A DNA stretch of 64,000 nucleotides from Cryptomeria japonica (GCF_030272615.1 NC_081406.1:477614900-477678899); one strand, 5' to 3'. Shown: positions 44,974-57,605, counted from the stretch's first letter. Made by a program: numbers and translations. Notes: generated by a model from the letters alone, not told the origin.

Positions 44974-46648
44974 ATGGAAGAAGAAGATAATTTAATGTTC
45001 CACACTTTTGGGTATATGGTTGTTGATGAAGAAGTTGTCAATAACACCATTAGAGATCTTGAGAAAGATTTCAAATTTGATAGACTAATGGAAAAATTAT
45101 TAGCAAAGAAAAAAGAAAAATATCTTTTGATGTTGGCAAAATCAGGAGCTAAATTGCCACAAGACTTTAACATAGAAGGCTTGGAACAAGATGCAGAGAC
45201 AAGTAATACTCAAAACATAGATGATCCAAATAAGGAAGATATAAACAAAGAAAGATGTGAAGAAACAACAAAAGAACATGATGACACAAGAAGAGAGTGT
45301 AGTGATAGAAGAACTTACGAAGAGATAAGGAGAAACTATATGGTTAATCTATTGTCAAATCTCAATCAACAAATGCAAACTCTACAACAACAGATACAAG
45401 ATATGTAGAATGGAACAAGCTCCAAGAAGTATTCATTGGAAGATATCTGCCTGTATCCTTTTGATAAAAGTTTGAATATGATACCATTTCCACAGCATTG
45501 CGAGATCCCTAAATATGACAAATACTGTGGAAAATCTGATCCTCAAGATCACATTAGGGAGTTTTTGTATTATGAGTATGGAATTTGCACATGATGAAAC
45601 TTACTTGATGCATCTATTTCCTAGGAGTTTAAATGGACAATTAATGGAATGGTTCTCCAGATTACCATCTCAAATCAAATACTCCTACAATGTAAGGAAT
45701 GAGATAAAAATGCTAGATTTATACAATGTTAAACAAAAGAATGGTGAATCTTTTATGATCTTCTTGTAGCGATGGATACAAATGTTAAATAGGTATCCAA
45801 GAGATGTACCTAATCAAGAAAAGATGGACATATTCATTGATAATCTTATCAGTGAAATGAGTTATCGACTAAAAATGCAATGTCCTCCCTCTTTCGTGAA
45901 GATGATTGAGAATGGTCTGAAAATACAAGACAAGATGGTAAAGAAAGAAGAGCTAAAACTTTACAGTAATTCTTACAACAACAACAACAAGAACAATGGC
46001 AAACCCAATTTCTAGTCAAAGAATAGGAATATCATCAATGGAGGAAATGATGACAGTAATGCTACAAAACAACAACCAATCTTTAATCTATCTAGTGAAA
46101 TCCTAAGCAATAACAATCAAGAAAATAATAAATTTAAGTCTTTCTTCTCCAATCCTTGTAGGAAATTCACAAACATTGGAGAACCCTTGGAATCAGCTTT
46201 GAAAACTCTTCTTGCAAACAAACTGATTATTTTACCAGAAGTAAGAAGTTCTGAACCACAAATCAAACCGAATTGGTAGAACGACAATCATTTTTGCAAT
46301 TACCATCAAAAGAAAGGACACCCAACTAATTATTGTCAGAGATTAAAACATCTTATCCAAGATTTAATCGATAATGGAACTATCACAATGGATAACCATA
46401 AGACAAACAAATAAAACCTAGCCTTCAAAATTCTGCTTCCAAATTATGAAAAAGGTGAACAATCCAAATCAAAAGATGAAAAAGGAAAAGCCAAAGTTAA
46501 CTACACTTATACATATGATGATGTGGTAAATTTCATCATCGTTAAGGATAACACACCTTCAAAACCAATCAACGTCATTATGAGAAGCAAAGCAAAGGTC
46601 ACATTTCTAGGTATAACAAATAAATCAACCTCCACTTCATGATAATAT
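44974..46648 (+). pseudogene. Element H: Gag
   Basis: An N-terminal acidic/Lys-rich region (MEEEDNLMFHTFGYMVV...) ends in a coiled coil (NLNQQMQTLQQQIQDM), then TAG at 45406. The Retrotrans_gag core shows EIPKYDKYCGKSDPQDHIREF, then (one frameshift, near 45570) MSMEFAHDETYLMHLFPRSL, QLMEWFSRLPSQIK and YSYNVRNEIKMLD, RYPRDVPNQEKMDIFIDNL. Between QIK and YSYN about a dozen residues usual in the family seem missing. A zinc motif FCNYHQKKGHPTNYCQRLKH lies near 46290-46350, the CHHC-like form of Tat Gags. TAG stops at 45767, 46013 and 46277 break it, the first two at expected Gln positions. Confidence 0.88.
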
Positions 46649-47540
46649 AACTTAGTGGAGCAATTGCAAATAATACCTGCTCAAATATCAATTTTGGAAC
46701 TTCTCAAAGTTTCACCTATGCATAAGGAAATTTTAGAAAAATCTGTAATGAAAACAACAGTTTCAAAAGACTTGGATGTATATCACTTCCAAAACATGGT
46801 GGGACACCTTATAGCTCCTCATTGCTTATCATTTTTTGAAAATGATGACGCATCCTTGCAACATCCTCAAAATGCTCCCTTACATGTTGAATTCACCATT
46901 AATAAAACTCATGTCAAACACATACTCATAGATGGTGGAGATGGCTTAAACATTTGTGCATTAAGTTTAATAAAGGCTTTGGGATATTCAGAAAATGGAG
47001 TAGATCAAAGAAGAAAATAACCATTAAGGCTTATGATGAAGAGGAGCATTCTTTTAAAGGAATTGTGGTGTTACCAATCAAAATAGGACCTTTGGAAAGG
47101 AATACATTATGTCAGGTTCTAGATTTGAATATCTCTTATAACATTCTTCTGGGAAGGCCATGGTTTCACAAAATGCAACCAGTTCCTTCTACATATCACC
47201 AATGTGTAAAGTTTCCTCATGAGGGACAAGAGGTCACTATAATTGCAGACTCAAGCCAATATTGCAATAATTTGAAGCCAACACAAGATACAAGAGTTCC
47301 ACATAATAGAGAATTAGTATTTCCTACCAAAGAAATTCAAGAAAAGTTATGGGAAACCTTCGAGAAAAAGCTCAAATTAAATGATGAAGGAATGGGAAAA
47401 TATTCTTTGCATAATTTTCCACTTTCACCTAAATCATATGGAAAGCCTACAAATATCCAACCACGGATCTCAGAAAAATCAAAAGAAATGTTTAATGGAG
47501 CATTTTTAGAGTTGGAACACTTGCAGAAGAAACTAAAGAC
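46649..47540 (+). pseudogene. Element H: aspartic protease
   Basis: LHVEFTINKTHVKHILIDGGDGLNIC (about 46880-46960) carries the catalytic motif as Asp-Gly-Gly instead of Asp-Ser/Thr-Gly, a form common in this gypsy group. It is followed by ALGYSE, a frameshift in an A-rich run near 47015, then SFKGIVVLPIKIGPL and the SYNILLGRPWFH strand motif (about 47128-47170) and TYHQCVKFPHEG. It processes the polyprotein. The frame shifts again near 47540. Confidence 0.88.
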
Positions 47541-49300
47541 AAGGACATTCTTGGTTGGTTGTACAAAGATGAAAATGAAACCATAGCAACAACTACAAAA
47601 GTCAATATTCCCATAGAGAAATATGGTAATGGTTATAAGATCATGCAAAAAATAGGATAGGAAGGAAAAGGACCAATTGGTAAGTGACATCAAGATATTT
47701 CAGAACCTATTTGTCCTCACTCGCAATCTGAAGAAGATAAATCAGGACTTGGATATTCAAAACCACATCAAAGGCACCATAATTATCAACAACCAAAGTG
47801 GAGAAAGAAATCAGTCCCTAAAGAAGAACAATGGCAAGAAAAGCTACATTAAGCAGCAAAAATAGTAGCCAATAAGAAAAAACAAGAAGAATATGAGAAA
47901 CAAAAAGAAGAACTTGCAATCAAAAGAGAAGAAGAATATTATAAATAAGTTCAAGGAATACAAGCAAATGCAAAATCTGAACAAGATATTTCAGAAGTAG
48001 TAAAAGAAGAGATGGCAGAAATTAGAGAACTATTTGCACCATACAATATTCATGTATGGTATAGTGGTGTAATCCTAGACAATGGTTCAGAGATAGATTC
48101 AAATGAATATGAATAGGGTCCAGATATATAATCTAGTGTATCAAGTGAAGAAAAGAATGAAGAGCAAGCAACTATCACAAATGAAGACTTGTCTTTTACA
48201 AAACAAAGGATAGAGTTAAAAAGAAGACAAGAAGAACTCAAAATCCAGAGAAAAGAGGCATACACAAGACAACAAAAGAAAGATGATGAAAAAGACCAAG
48301 AAGTAATGCCACAAGAAGCACAAATAGATATGGATCAAGCATCAGGAAATATTTGATTTCTATCAAATGAGGAGAAAGATGTACCAAGGTATGGCAGAAC
48401 CATAGAAGAATTAAGAGATAGTCAAGTATGATTGACTATTAGTTTAGAAGAAGCTGAGTTTGAGAGAAGACATAAGCTAGCAAAAGAATCCTCTATTTCA
48501 TGTACACAAGTATGTCAACTTCAAAATAAAAATGAATCTATTGAAATTAATCAAGAAGGAACTTTTCATACTAAAGACATGTGTGTTGATATAATCCATT
48601 CGTTTGAGGGACAAACATCGAATGAAGAGCCACTTGAGTGTGAACTACAAAATACTAATACTGATTTTGTTAGAACTGATTGGAGAACACTTGGGAGAGA
48701 CTATCCTCAAGATCATTCTATCTATGACATCACCTACTGTATGCCAAATTATGACTATTATGTCATGAACCTTGAAGCACCTAACAATGATGATGATTAT
48801 GACTTACCCCTTCTTCACCCAGAACTAATTGATTGGGATAACCTAGAAAACCCTAAATTGGATATCTTTTCCAATGACCATGACTTAGTTGTGTATCTCA
48901 ATGTTGTCAAACCCATAACCCCTAAGATATCTTCCATCACAAAATCAAGTAACATTTCTTACAGGCAGGAGAATGCCAAACTTTCGAGTTGCAAAATTGA
49001 AATAAAGCAAGGAAAAATACCTAGTGCTGAAAACCATTTCTTGGCAACACTAGATCAATCAAAAGGAAAAATAAAGGATGTATCTAATAGTGAAAACCTC
49101 TTTGAGGCGCTAGAAGATGGAAAGTTTGACATTCTCCCTACATATTTTTAGGAGAGATCTGCTATTCTAATTGAACCAACAAAAGAAATAAACATTGGCA
49201 CACCAAAGGATCCCAAGATACTTCATTCTGTTGCATCATTATCAGATGAAGAGAGGAAAGAATACATAGAATTCTTTAGACAAAGATAGATAAATTTTGC
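47541..49300 (+). pseudogene. Element H: region between protease and RT, with a G-patch-like motif
   Basis: The frame reads ILGWLYKDENETI, then YGNGYKIMQKIG, a TAG, and EGKGPIGK (about 47623-47691). This Gly-spaced pattern is that of a G-patch domain (family: hydrophobic-aromatic core, then GxGLG-like end), an RNA-binding module known in some retroviral proteases and plant gypsy elements. It is followed by a Lys/Glu/Gln-rich coiled coil (KKKQEEYEKQKEEL, 47870-48350) and a 239-codon open stretch (48432-49151) rich in Asp and Asn with no recognised domain (TDWRTLGRDYPQDHSIYDITY). All pieces are in one frame with TAG/TGA/TAA stops. The function of the Asp/Asn-rich part is unknown. Confidence 0.75.
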
Positions 49301-50653
49301 TTTGTTCTATGAAAACATGTCAGGACTTAATCCAGATCTTATCATGCATCATCTCAATGTGGATCTAAAAGAAAAACCAGTAAAACCAAAACTAAGGAAG
49401 ATGCATCCACACATTGCTCTTCTTGTAAAAGTTGAGCTAAAGAAACTATTAGATGTGGGTTTCATAAGACTTATTACCTATCCATAATGGGTTTCAAGTA
49501 TTGTGCCAGTGTTGAAGCCAAATAAAAGCATAAGAGTCTACACTAATTTTAGATATTTGAACAAGGCATGTCCCAAAGATGATTTCCTACTGCCCAACAT
49601 TGATATAATTGTGGACTTATCAAAAGGACATGAGATGTTTTCATTAAAGGATGGATTCTCAAGATACAATCAAATAAGAATCGCCCTTGAAGATCAAGAA
49701 AAGACAACATTCACCTATGCATGGGGTACTTATTGCTAGAATGTTATGCCATTTGGGCTTAAAAATGCAGGAGCAACTTATCAAAGAGCTATGACAATAA
49801 TCTTCCATGATATGATGCATACATTTATGGAAGACTATGTAGATGATATACTTGCAAAATATCATATAAGAAAAGAACATTTGAATGTCTTGGGAAAGAT
49901 CTTTGATAGGCTTGAAAGATACGAGTTAAGATTAAACCCAAAGAAATGTGCATTTTGAGTAACCTCTGGAAAAATTATTGGGTACATTATATCAGCTCAT
50001 GGAATTGAAGTAGATCCAGAAAAGGTCAAAGCCATCATGGAAATGGATTCACCTAGGAACATAAGTCAATTGTGTTCTTTACAAGGAATATTGCAATCAA
50101 TCAGAAGATTTGTCTCTCAATTGGTAGATAGATGTCATCCATTCACTCATCTTTTACATAAGAATGTTCCATTCAAATGGGACCAGGAATGTGAAGAGGA
50201 TTTTATGCAAATCAAAGAATATCTCATGAATCATCCAGTACTTGTATTACCAATAAATGAGAAACCATTGTTACTTTATATCTCAGCAATAAATGTATCA
50301 TTAGGAGCTCTCCTAGCACAATGTGATGAAGAAGGAAAAGAAAGAGAAGTGTATCACATCAGTAGAACACTTGTTGGCTATGAATTCAATTATACATCAA
50401 TAGAGAAGACATGCCTAGAAGTTGTATTTGCAACTTAGAAGCTACAATATTATATGCTGACTCATTCTATGAAATTGATAGCAAAGATAGATCCACTAAA
50501 GTATTTGTTGAACAAGTCAACTTTGATAGGAAGACTAGCAAAGTGGGTTATGGTACTAAGTGAGTTTGATATAGAATATGTTGATCGCAAAGATATCAAA
50601 GGACAAGTCATTGCTGATCAATTAGCTAAAGAAACTTTACAAGATGACATACC
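49301..50653 (+). pseudogene. Element H: reverse transcriptase and RNase H (truncated by element I)
   Basis: Same frame as the preceding region. RT shows HHLNVDLKEKPVKPKLRKMHP, SIVPVLKPNKSIRVYTNFRYLNKACPKDDF in pieces, SLKDGFSRYNQIRIA, MPFGLKNAGATYQRAM and the catalytic YVDDIL (49836-49853). The thumb/connection has QLCSLQGILQSIRRFVSQ and HPFTHLLHK. RNase H shows LLLYISAINVSLGALLAQ, TSIEKTCLEVVFAT and FDIEYVDRKDIKGQVIADQLA. Stops: TAG at 49485, 49737 and 50436, TGA at 49956. The first Asp of RNase H (usually YLAAS or CDAS) is not clear. Coding ends at the LTR of element I (TGTTAGAC at 50654). Confidence 0.93.
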
Positions 50654-52019
50654 TGTTAGACACAATGTACCACTGAGAGGGGGGTGAATTAGTGGTTCTC
50701 AACTTTTTCTCTTTAACTAACTTATGTATGCATACCGATTATGGAATCTAACACAATGCAGACATACCGGTTAGAGGGGAGACTAATCACAAGTGCAATC
50801 ACACATATAGGGACATCACATAACACTATCATATATGAGGAAAACCCAAGATGGGAAAAACCTCGATGAGCAATGCTGCTAGAGTCTACTACTCCAATCC
50901 AGCCTCACAATCAAATCTATTATAGATTTAAGGCACCAACCCAAGGAGCTACAACCCCCGATTCAGAGCACCAACCCAAGGAGCACCAACCCCTACCTTA
51001 TTTATAGGCTACAACCCAAAGGAGCTACAACCCTTGCTAGTTTATGGGCACCAACCCAAATGAGCTACAACCCCTACAATGAGCTACAACTCAATGAGCA
51101 CAATGATAGCATCAAATAAAAAAGTAGTCATTTTGTTACAAGTGAGTCTTGTAACCATTTCTTATACCTTCTCTTCTACACTGGTACACCTCTCTCTCTA
51201 TTGCTGCTTCTTTATCGGCTCACCTCTCTCTTTGTTGGTTCTCACTTCTTTTAGCTGCTCTACTGCTCTCCATCAATACTGCACTCAGCCAGTTCTATGC
51301 TTGCCTTCTCTGCAATTACCTTTTCTTCTACTCTGCTAGTATGGACACTACTAGTTTTGCACTTCTACCAGTTGAACACTTCAACCTCATTCTCCCTCAC
51401 ATTCAATCTCTTCTCTATCTCCTTGATGAGCACTTGACTGATCTACTCTCACATGTAGTAGCCCTATCTTCTTTTGTTCAACAACACCTAACAATCTCTT
51501 TATCTTGCATATTTATATCCCAGTCTTCTCGCCAAAAGATAATTCAAATCACAGGCAGTTAGGGTTTTCTCAATAGACCATGAGGCACATTGAATCTAAT
51601 CAAATCTGATTGGATCACAACTCAAAGATGACTACCTGCATATCTCTACCATTTTCGTTCCTTCCAAAACATGCCTTCCTATTTCAACAACCTGCAATCA
51701 ATCTGTCGGCACACACCTTGGTCAATCACCATTAATGGCTCCATGGATTGCTTCAACAACTTTAATCTTCATCTAGACAATCTGCATCGATCAGTGCATG
51801 CCATGGATATGGTCCAATTTCATCATGCCTCAATCCACAACCCCTCTACAAACATCCCTCGAGCTTCATAGTCACCATAAATGCTAGACCAACTGCCAAC
51901 TACCTCATTGTCACTCTACACCGACCTATACAAGTTTGCCACTTCACTTGCACATGGCATTACTATCAGCATCCACCTTGGCATGCTGCTCTATCGATTC
52001 ATCTTAGTCACCGACCACC
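50654..52019 (-). repeat. Element I: 3' LTR, left portion
   Basis: On the minus strand this is the end of an LTR: CACCCCCCTCTCAGTGG...GTCTAACA, ending at 50654. The R/U5 signature is seen in reverse (GAAAACCCAAGATGGGAAAAACC near 50838-50865). A patch with repeated GGAGCTACAACCC and GCACCAACCC (about 50935-51095) is a degenerate tandem repeat. The LTR continues at 58722 beyond element J. It inserted into RNase H of H; five bases to the left are ATACC. ORFs here are not conserved genes. Confidence 0.83.
50930..51095. repeat. Degenerate tandem repeat inside element I LTR
   Basis: Eight or so imperfect units of the type (AGGAGC)(A/T)(C)AACCC, alternating GGCACCAACCCAAGG and GAGCTACAACCC. They lie in the R/U5 part of the LTR, next to the splice-like GGAAAAACCTCGATGAG block. 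Confidence 0.75.
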
Positions 52020-53077
52020 TATTAGATACTAGAGACAACTAAGAGGGGGGGGCGAATCAGTTGTCAAATAAATTTAAACCAAAAACAACTTAACCAGCCT
52101 TAATGCTTAATACCAGTAAACCAAACTTTATGCCGGTAGACAATTTATCAGTTAATTGCAGTACCAATAAAGATTAATGCATGAAACAAAAAGACAATAA
52201 CATCCACAACACATAACACCAATATTTGTACGTGGAAACCCTGTAAGGGGAAAAACAACAGTGGGAAACCTTACCCACAATCAGATGATACTACCGCAAA
52301 TAGTATGTGTATACAAATGGGGCATGCACATGCAGAAAGGCCAAGCACCTAGAGCTCACTACTCAAACACAAATAGGAGTCACACTGACTAGAATTGGAT
52401 GGTTAAATCCAATAATGATGTACTGCTCAAAATAGCATCTTCATATGCTAGATTTAGTACTGGTGTAGTTCTGATATGCCTTCACAAAAACCTTGCTTCA
52501 CCTTCAAATGATGTCTGTGTGTATAGCTCTTCTTATTCTCACATATACCAAATTACAATTCCTTTTCCCAATCGCATATCGATCTTACAAATAAAATCTT
52601 ACATATATACCATAACCTAAGACCAATTTTAGTAGGTTGGCTCTAAAAGATATTACAATAAAAACAATTTACAAGTAAATCAATAATTGATGCAATATCC
52701 AATTCAACATGTCGGCTTATTGCATTTACAATAACAACAAAATCATCTCCAAAGCGTGTCACGCTAATCTAGAATAGATAAGCCTACCGTTGCTTATTCT
52801 AGACGTATTTGTCAGTTACAACAAATATGCAAACACGAATATGCCAATGAACAAATCTCCAGGACAAAGTGTCCAAATGATGTCTTCAACATAACTGAGT
52901 CTTTTCCATGTCATTCCAAGTACCGGTGAACAATATATCCTGTCGATGAACCAGATACCGGTGACTGTGCATAAGTCACTTGCTTGCTGGTGAACATTGT
53001 CAATCCTCCAAAGTGCCAGAGTTGATATTTGTTGACATCAATGACAAAACCATATCAACATATCCAAAATACGTACA
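52020..53077 (-). repeat. Element J: 3' LTR
   Basis: 1,058 bp. On the minus strand it starts TGTACGTATTTTGG (TGTTGG in the sister copy) and ends TATCTAATA. It carries the R/U5 signature in reverse at about 52231-52280 and a G run at 52045-52052. It is the more decayed of the two LTRs at its termini. Confidence 0.94.
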
Positions 53078-53460
53078 ATCTCTCCCTTTGGCATCGATGG
53101 CAACACAAGATGGAAAAACAATCAAAGTGCCAAAACAGAAATGCCAAATACCAAAAACCAATAATCTCCCAAAACATATCATAACTAGAAATCAAAATTC
53201 AGATACAAAGAGTAATCAATCTCTCCCAAAGTAACAATCACTCCCCCTAGGAGTAACATGAGTTTTCCTTATGTTTTTCCATATCAATCTCTCCCCCTTT
53301 GACATCAAATGCCAAAGTCAATACAAAAACTAGGTTCAAATACAAAATACCAACCAATTTAGTATACCAACTACTCCCCCTGAGAAGTAGCTCTCCTCAT
53401 CAAAGTTAGAATAAAAGAATTCTCTATTAATTCTGTTGGTTCATGACAAAGATCAACTAT
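53078..53460 (-). other. Element J: 3' untranslated region with several polypurine tracts
   Basis: On the minus strand four purine runs lie between the pol stop and the LTR: CTCAGGGGGAGTAG (near 53373), CTAGGGGGAGTGATT (near 53240), CAAAGGGGGAGAGATTG (near 53290) and CCAAAGGGAGAGATTG (53078-53092, next to the LTR). TTTGATGTC and CATCGATGCC precede two of them. Confidence 0.8.
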
Positions 53461-55074
53461 CTAAGTCTCTACTAGTGGGGGTATGACCCCAAGTTGATCT
53501 CTGAGATATTCAAAAGTCTCCTTAGGCAAAGGCTTAGTGAAAATATCTCCAATCTGCTCTTTAGTATTCACATAAAATAGTTTTACTTCTTTTGCTTCAA
53601 CATTCTCTTTCAGAAAATTCAGTTTGATAGAAATATGTTCAATTTTAGAATGTAGTACTGGATTCTTAGATATATCAATTGCTGCAGTGTTATCACAATA
53701 GATAGTTATAGGTTCCTTGCATTTTACCTTTGTGTCCTTCAACATTTGCTTAAGCCATAATATATGTGTACAGTTAGTTGCTGCTACAACATATTCTGAT
53801 TCTTCTATTGATAAAGATGTGCAATTTTGTTTCTTACTCAACCAAGAAATTAATCTGCATCCAAGAAAAAATGCTCCACCAGTGGTGTTTTTTTTGTCAT
53901 CCACATCTCCTGCCCAATTTGCATCTGTGTATGCACATAATTCAAAGTTTTCATCTCTAGGATACCATAAGCCAAGATTTGTAGTGCCTTGTAAGTACCA
54001 GAAAATCCTTTTTACTGTTGATTCATGATTTTCTTTAGGATTACTCTGAAATCTTGAAAAAATACATACTGTATTCATAATATCAGGTCTTGTTTGTGTC
54101 AAATATAGTAGGCCTCCTATCATAGATTTGTACCTAGTCAGATTAATAGGTGTAGATTCATCCCTTAGTGATAATTTGTCATTTGTAGTCATAGGTGTGC
54201 TTATCGGTTTAGAGTTTTCCATCCCAAATTTCTTTAGTAACTCCTTCAAGTACTTGGATTGACTCAAGAATATACCTTTATCAGTTTGTGAAATTTGCAA
54301 TCCAAAAAATAATTTTATCTCTCCAATCATAGACATTTCAAATTCTTGCTGCATTTCAAGAGAAAAGTCTTTACATAATCCATATTCTCCTCCAAAGATT
54401 ATATCATCAATAAAAACTTCTATAACCAAGATGTCATCATTAGTCACTTTATAGTATAAGTTTCTATCAGCATTACCTTTAGAAAAACCAATGTTCAAAA
54501 GATATTTATCCAATCTAGCATACCAAGCTCTTGGAGCTTGCTTCAACCCATACAAAGTTTTCCTTAACCTGCAAACCATATCTTTGTTATCTGTCAAAGA
54601 AAATCCATCAGGTTGCTCAATGTAAACTTCTTCTTCAAGATCTCCATCTAGAAATGCACATTTAATATTTATTTGATATACTTTGTAGTTCTTGTGTGCT
54701 GCAAAAGCTAAGAATAATCTGACTGCCTCAATTCTAGCTACCAGTGCAAAGGTTTCATTATAATCAATTCCTTCTTTTTATGAATATCCCTTACACACTA
54801 GTCTTTCTTTATTTCTAATTACCTTACCATCTTCATTAAGTTTGTTTATGAATACCCATTTTGTTCCAATTACATTTTTGTCTTTAGGTCGGGGAACTAA
54901 TGTCCATGTGTTATTCTTTTCAATTTGTTCAAATTCCTCTTCCATAGCTTTAATCCAGTGTTTATCTTCACGTGCCTCATTAATTGATGATGGTTCAATT
55001 TGAGAAATAAGACATGCCTCTTCATTTTCCAGTCTTCCTCTTGTCATAACTCCTTGATACTTGTTCCCAATTAT
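53461..55074 (-). pseudogene. Element J: reverse transcriptase and RNase H
   Basis: From 55047 the frame shows EAREDKHWIKAMEEEFEQIEKNNTW and WVFINKLNEDGKVIRNKERLV, the copia RT start, then GYS, a TAA (54775-54777, where relatives have Gln), and KEGIDYNETFALVARIEAVRL, YQINIKCAFLDGDLEEEVY. From 54597 there are 378 open codons: LYGLKQAPRAWY, catalytic FIDDIIFGG (about 54388-54420), GIFLSQSKYLKELL, YKSMIGGLLYLTQTRPDI, then RNase H with AYTDANWAGDVDDKKNTTGG, SIEESEYVVAATNC, IYCDNTAAIDISKNPV and the terminal IFTKPLPKETFEYLRDQLG. All catalytic acids appear kept. The stop at 53461 is probably natural. Confidence 0.95.
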
Positions 55075-56300
55075 CTAATTTTTAGAGTGGTTCAACCTTA
55101 CATACCGGTGTGTCTTTGTTTGCTGTTGTTCCTTAGTTATAGTGGAATTTTCAGATGATACTGGTGTAACTGGATCTTCATTTTGTACCGGTGGGTTCAA
55201 TGTAGGTTCATTTGTCAGTATCTCTGTTACCAGTTCAGAGTCTATATACCTTGAAGTTCCTCTAAACTGTTCATAAATTTTCACATTTGTACTCTCATCA
55301 ATTTTCTGCAATCTCTTGTTAAAACATCTATATGCTTTTCTCTTAGATGAATAACCAAGAAAAATTCCTTCATCACTTCTAGGATCAAATTTTCCAATAT
55401 ACTCATCTCTCCTAATAGACCATTTACTTCCAAATATTCTGAAATATTTAAGAGTAGGAGTAATACTAAACCATAGTTAATGAGGGGTCTTACCAGTTTC
55501 ACCTTTGATGTGAACTTTGTTGAATGTATAAAATGTTGTTCTTACTTCCTCTCTCCAATATACATGTGTTTGATTTGCTTTTGATAACATACTTCTAGCT
55601 GCATCCAAGATAGTTCTATTTTTCCTTTCTACAACTCCATGCTACTGTGGTGTCTGGGGTGCTGATAACTGTCTTCTGATTCCATTCACTTCACAGAATG
55701 TATCAATTTCCTTAGATGTGAATTCACCTCCTTGATCTGATCTTAAACATTTAATTTTCTCTCTGGTTTCATTTTCTACCATCACCTTGAATAGTTTGTA
55801 TTTCTCAAGTGCTTCTGATTTATCTCTGAGAAAAGTAACCCAACACATTCTAGAATAGTCATCAATGATTAGCATGAAATATCTATCACCTTGTAAGATT
55901 TGAGTTCTAGCTGGACCACATAAATCAGTATGAATTAAGTCAAGAGCATTATTGGATTTTTTTGGAATACTTTTAAAAGATGCTCTAACTTGTTTTCCAA
56001 ATTGACATTCCTTACATATCGGATTGTGAGGTTTAACAATCTTAGGTAAATCTCTAACTACCTTGGTTGTACAGATTTTCACAATGCAATCAAAATTTAC
56101 ATGACAGAGTCTCTCATGCCATAGCCAACTTTCATCAATATGTGCAATCAAGCATGTCTTTTCATTGTTATTCAAATGAAAGATATTACCTCTAATTTGA
56201 TTACCGATTGTAATTTCCAAACTAGTTCTGTTCATAATTTTGCATTTTCCATTCTTGAATTGTAACTAAAATCATTTTTCAACTAATTGACCAACACTCA
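55075..56300 (-). pseudogene. Element J: integrase
   Basis: The zinc-binding pre-integrase region shows LWHERLCHVNFD and ICKECQFGKQ. The DDE core shows DLCGPARTQILQGDRYFMLIIDDYSR, RSDQGGEFTSKEIDTFC and, after a TAG at 55639-55641 that follows PQTPQ, HGVVERKNRTILD. The C-terminal part has YRCFNKRL and a Thr/Pro/Glu-rich linker (NEPTLNPPVQNEDPVTPVSSE) before RT. It inserts element cDNA into chromosomes. A TAA interrupts GKTPH-LWF near 55480 and another stop lies at 55072-55074. It is in a different frame from gag-protease, with the shift near 56300. Confidence 0.93.
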
Positions 56301-56543
56301 AAAATTATGCTTTAAACCTTCAACATAGTAAACATTGTCGGTATTATGCTTACCATCAAGAGATATAGTACCTTTTCCTTTGATTAAAAAAGCTTTATCA
56401 TCTCCAAATCTTACTAGACCTCCATTATATTCCTGAAAAGTCAAGAATTTACCTTTGTAACCAGTCATATGATGTGAGCATCCTGAATCAATGATCCATT
56501 CATCCTTAACTTCAATTTTAGTTGCAAGGGCCTGCTCTACCGG
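56301..56543 (-). pseudogene. Element J: aspartic protease
   Basis: KIEVKDEWIIDSGCSHHMTG (about 56466-56520) with intact Asp-Ser-Gly, followed by FLTFQEYNGGLVRFGDDK and GKGTISLDGKHNTDNVYYV. This is the copia protease pattern. TAA at 56541-56543 separates it from Gag in the same frame. Confidence 0.92.
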
Positions 56544-57605
56544 TTAAATAGTAGGTGTCAGTTGATCTTCTGTTATAGAAACAAAGACCCATCCATTGTC
56601 TGCCGGATTCTCATCAGAATCATCATTGACTCCTTCATTAGCAAGATAACAAGATTTGTCTTTATTCTTCTTAAATCTACATCTCTTATATTCAGGGTTA
56701 GGCTTGTATGTTCTTCTAGCTTCTTCTCTTAGTCTAGCATGTCTATCAGGGCATCTTGAATCCATATGACCAATCTTATTATAGTTAAAACATTTAAAGG
56801 GTGCTTTACCTTCATACTTACTTCCAACTGGACCTTTAGTCATTTTCCTTGCAAATAGTGCTTCAAGTTCTACATTTTATCTCTTGCTTTCTTCAAGTTC
56901 TCTTGCATAAAAGGCTTTCCAATTAGACTTGTCAAATGATCGTGCAGATGATGTTAATGCCTTAAAAGCTAAATCTATCTTTATAGTAGAAACATGACCA
57001 AATTCCTCAATTTCAAAAGCTGAAAGTTTTCCAATCAATGTGTCCCTAGTTACTGATGTATTAGGCATTGTTCTTAACTCATTTATAGTAGTAAATTTCA
57101 TTTTGTATGCTGGTGGCAATCCTCTTAAAACTTTTGAAACAATTTCATCTTCACTTAAGGTTCCTCCACAACATTTAATACCCAAAACAATTTCATTCAC
57201 TCTTTCCATAAAAGCAGAAATCCTTTCATCTCCTTCCATTTTCAGATTTTCATACTTGACCTGGAAGCTTTCAAGTTTTGCAATTTTGACTATGGAATCT
57301 CCTTCATTCAATGTTTCCAAATGTTTCCAAATAGCTTTAGCAATAGATCTATCTGATAATCCCATGATTTATTGATCTGATAATGTGCTCAAAAGTGCTT
57401 CTCTTACTTTGCAATCATTTTCCTCATCTTTTCCTAAGGTAGGTGGATTAGGCTGATTTTGAGTAGGAGCAGTATAGCCATTTTTTGTAACATCCCAGAT
57501 GTCCTTTCCAATGCAATTTAGATGTGTCTCCATCCTGATCTTCCATATGCCATAGTTGGTTCCATCAAGTTTAGGATTGTCCTTCCTGAAATAGTTAGTA
57601 GACAT
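56544..57605 (-). pseudogene. Element J: copia Gag
   Basis: It starts at ATG 57605 (MSTNYFRKDNPKLDGTNYG), with the DUF4219-like IWKIRMETHL, then UBN2-like AKAIWKHLETLNEGDSIVK, FMERVNEIVLGIKCCGG, VSKVLRGLPPAYKMKFTTI and IGKLSAFEIEEFG. The zinc knuckle CFNYNKIGHMDSRCP (second Cys replaced by Tyr) lies near 56740-56785, followed by a Lys/Arg-rich tail. A TAA at 57366-57368 (Gln expected) and stops near 56874 break it; all in one frame. Confidence 0.92.

Larger units (their letters stand above)
41616..50653 (+). mobile_element. Element H: Tat-like Ty3/gypsy element, 5' nine kilobases
   Basis: It contains the 5' LTR (41616-42742), PBS, a 2.2-kb leader, gag, protease, a long middle region with a G-patch-like motif, RT and most of RNase H. 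It inserted into the protease of copia element G (five bases before the LTR: AGTAT). It is cut at 50653 by the LTR of element I, so integrase and the 3' LTR are not in the window. The gag zinc motif, DGG protease and PBS type point to the Tat/Ogre-Athila side of Ty3/gypsy. Confidence 0.88.

Noticed and set aside
51079-51871. ORFs of 66-86 codons in the LTR of element I
   Set aside because: Ser/Leu/Thr-rich strings in an LTR with no homologue in the window and no domain.
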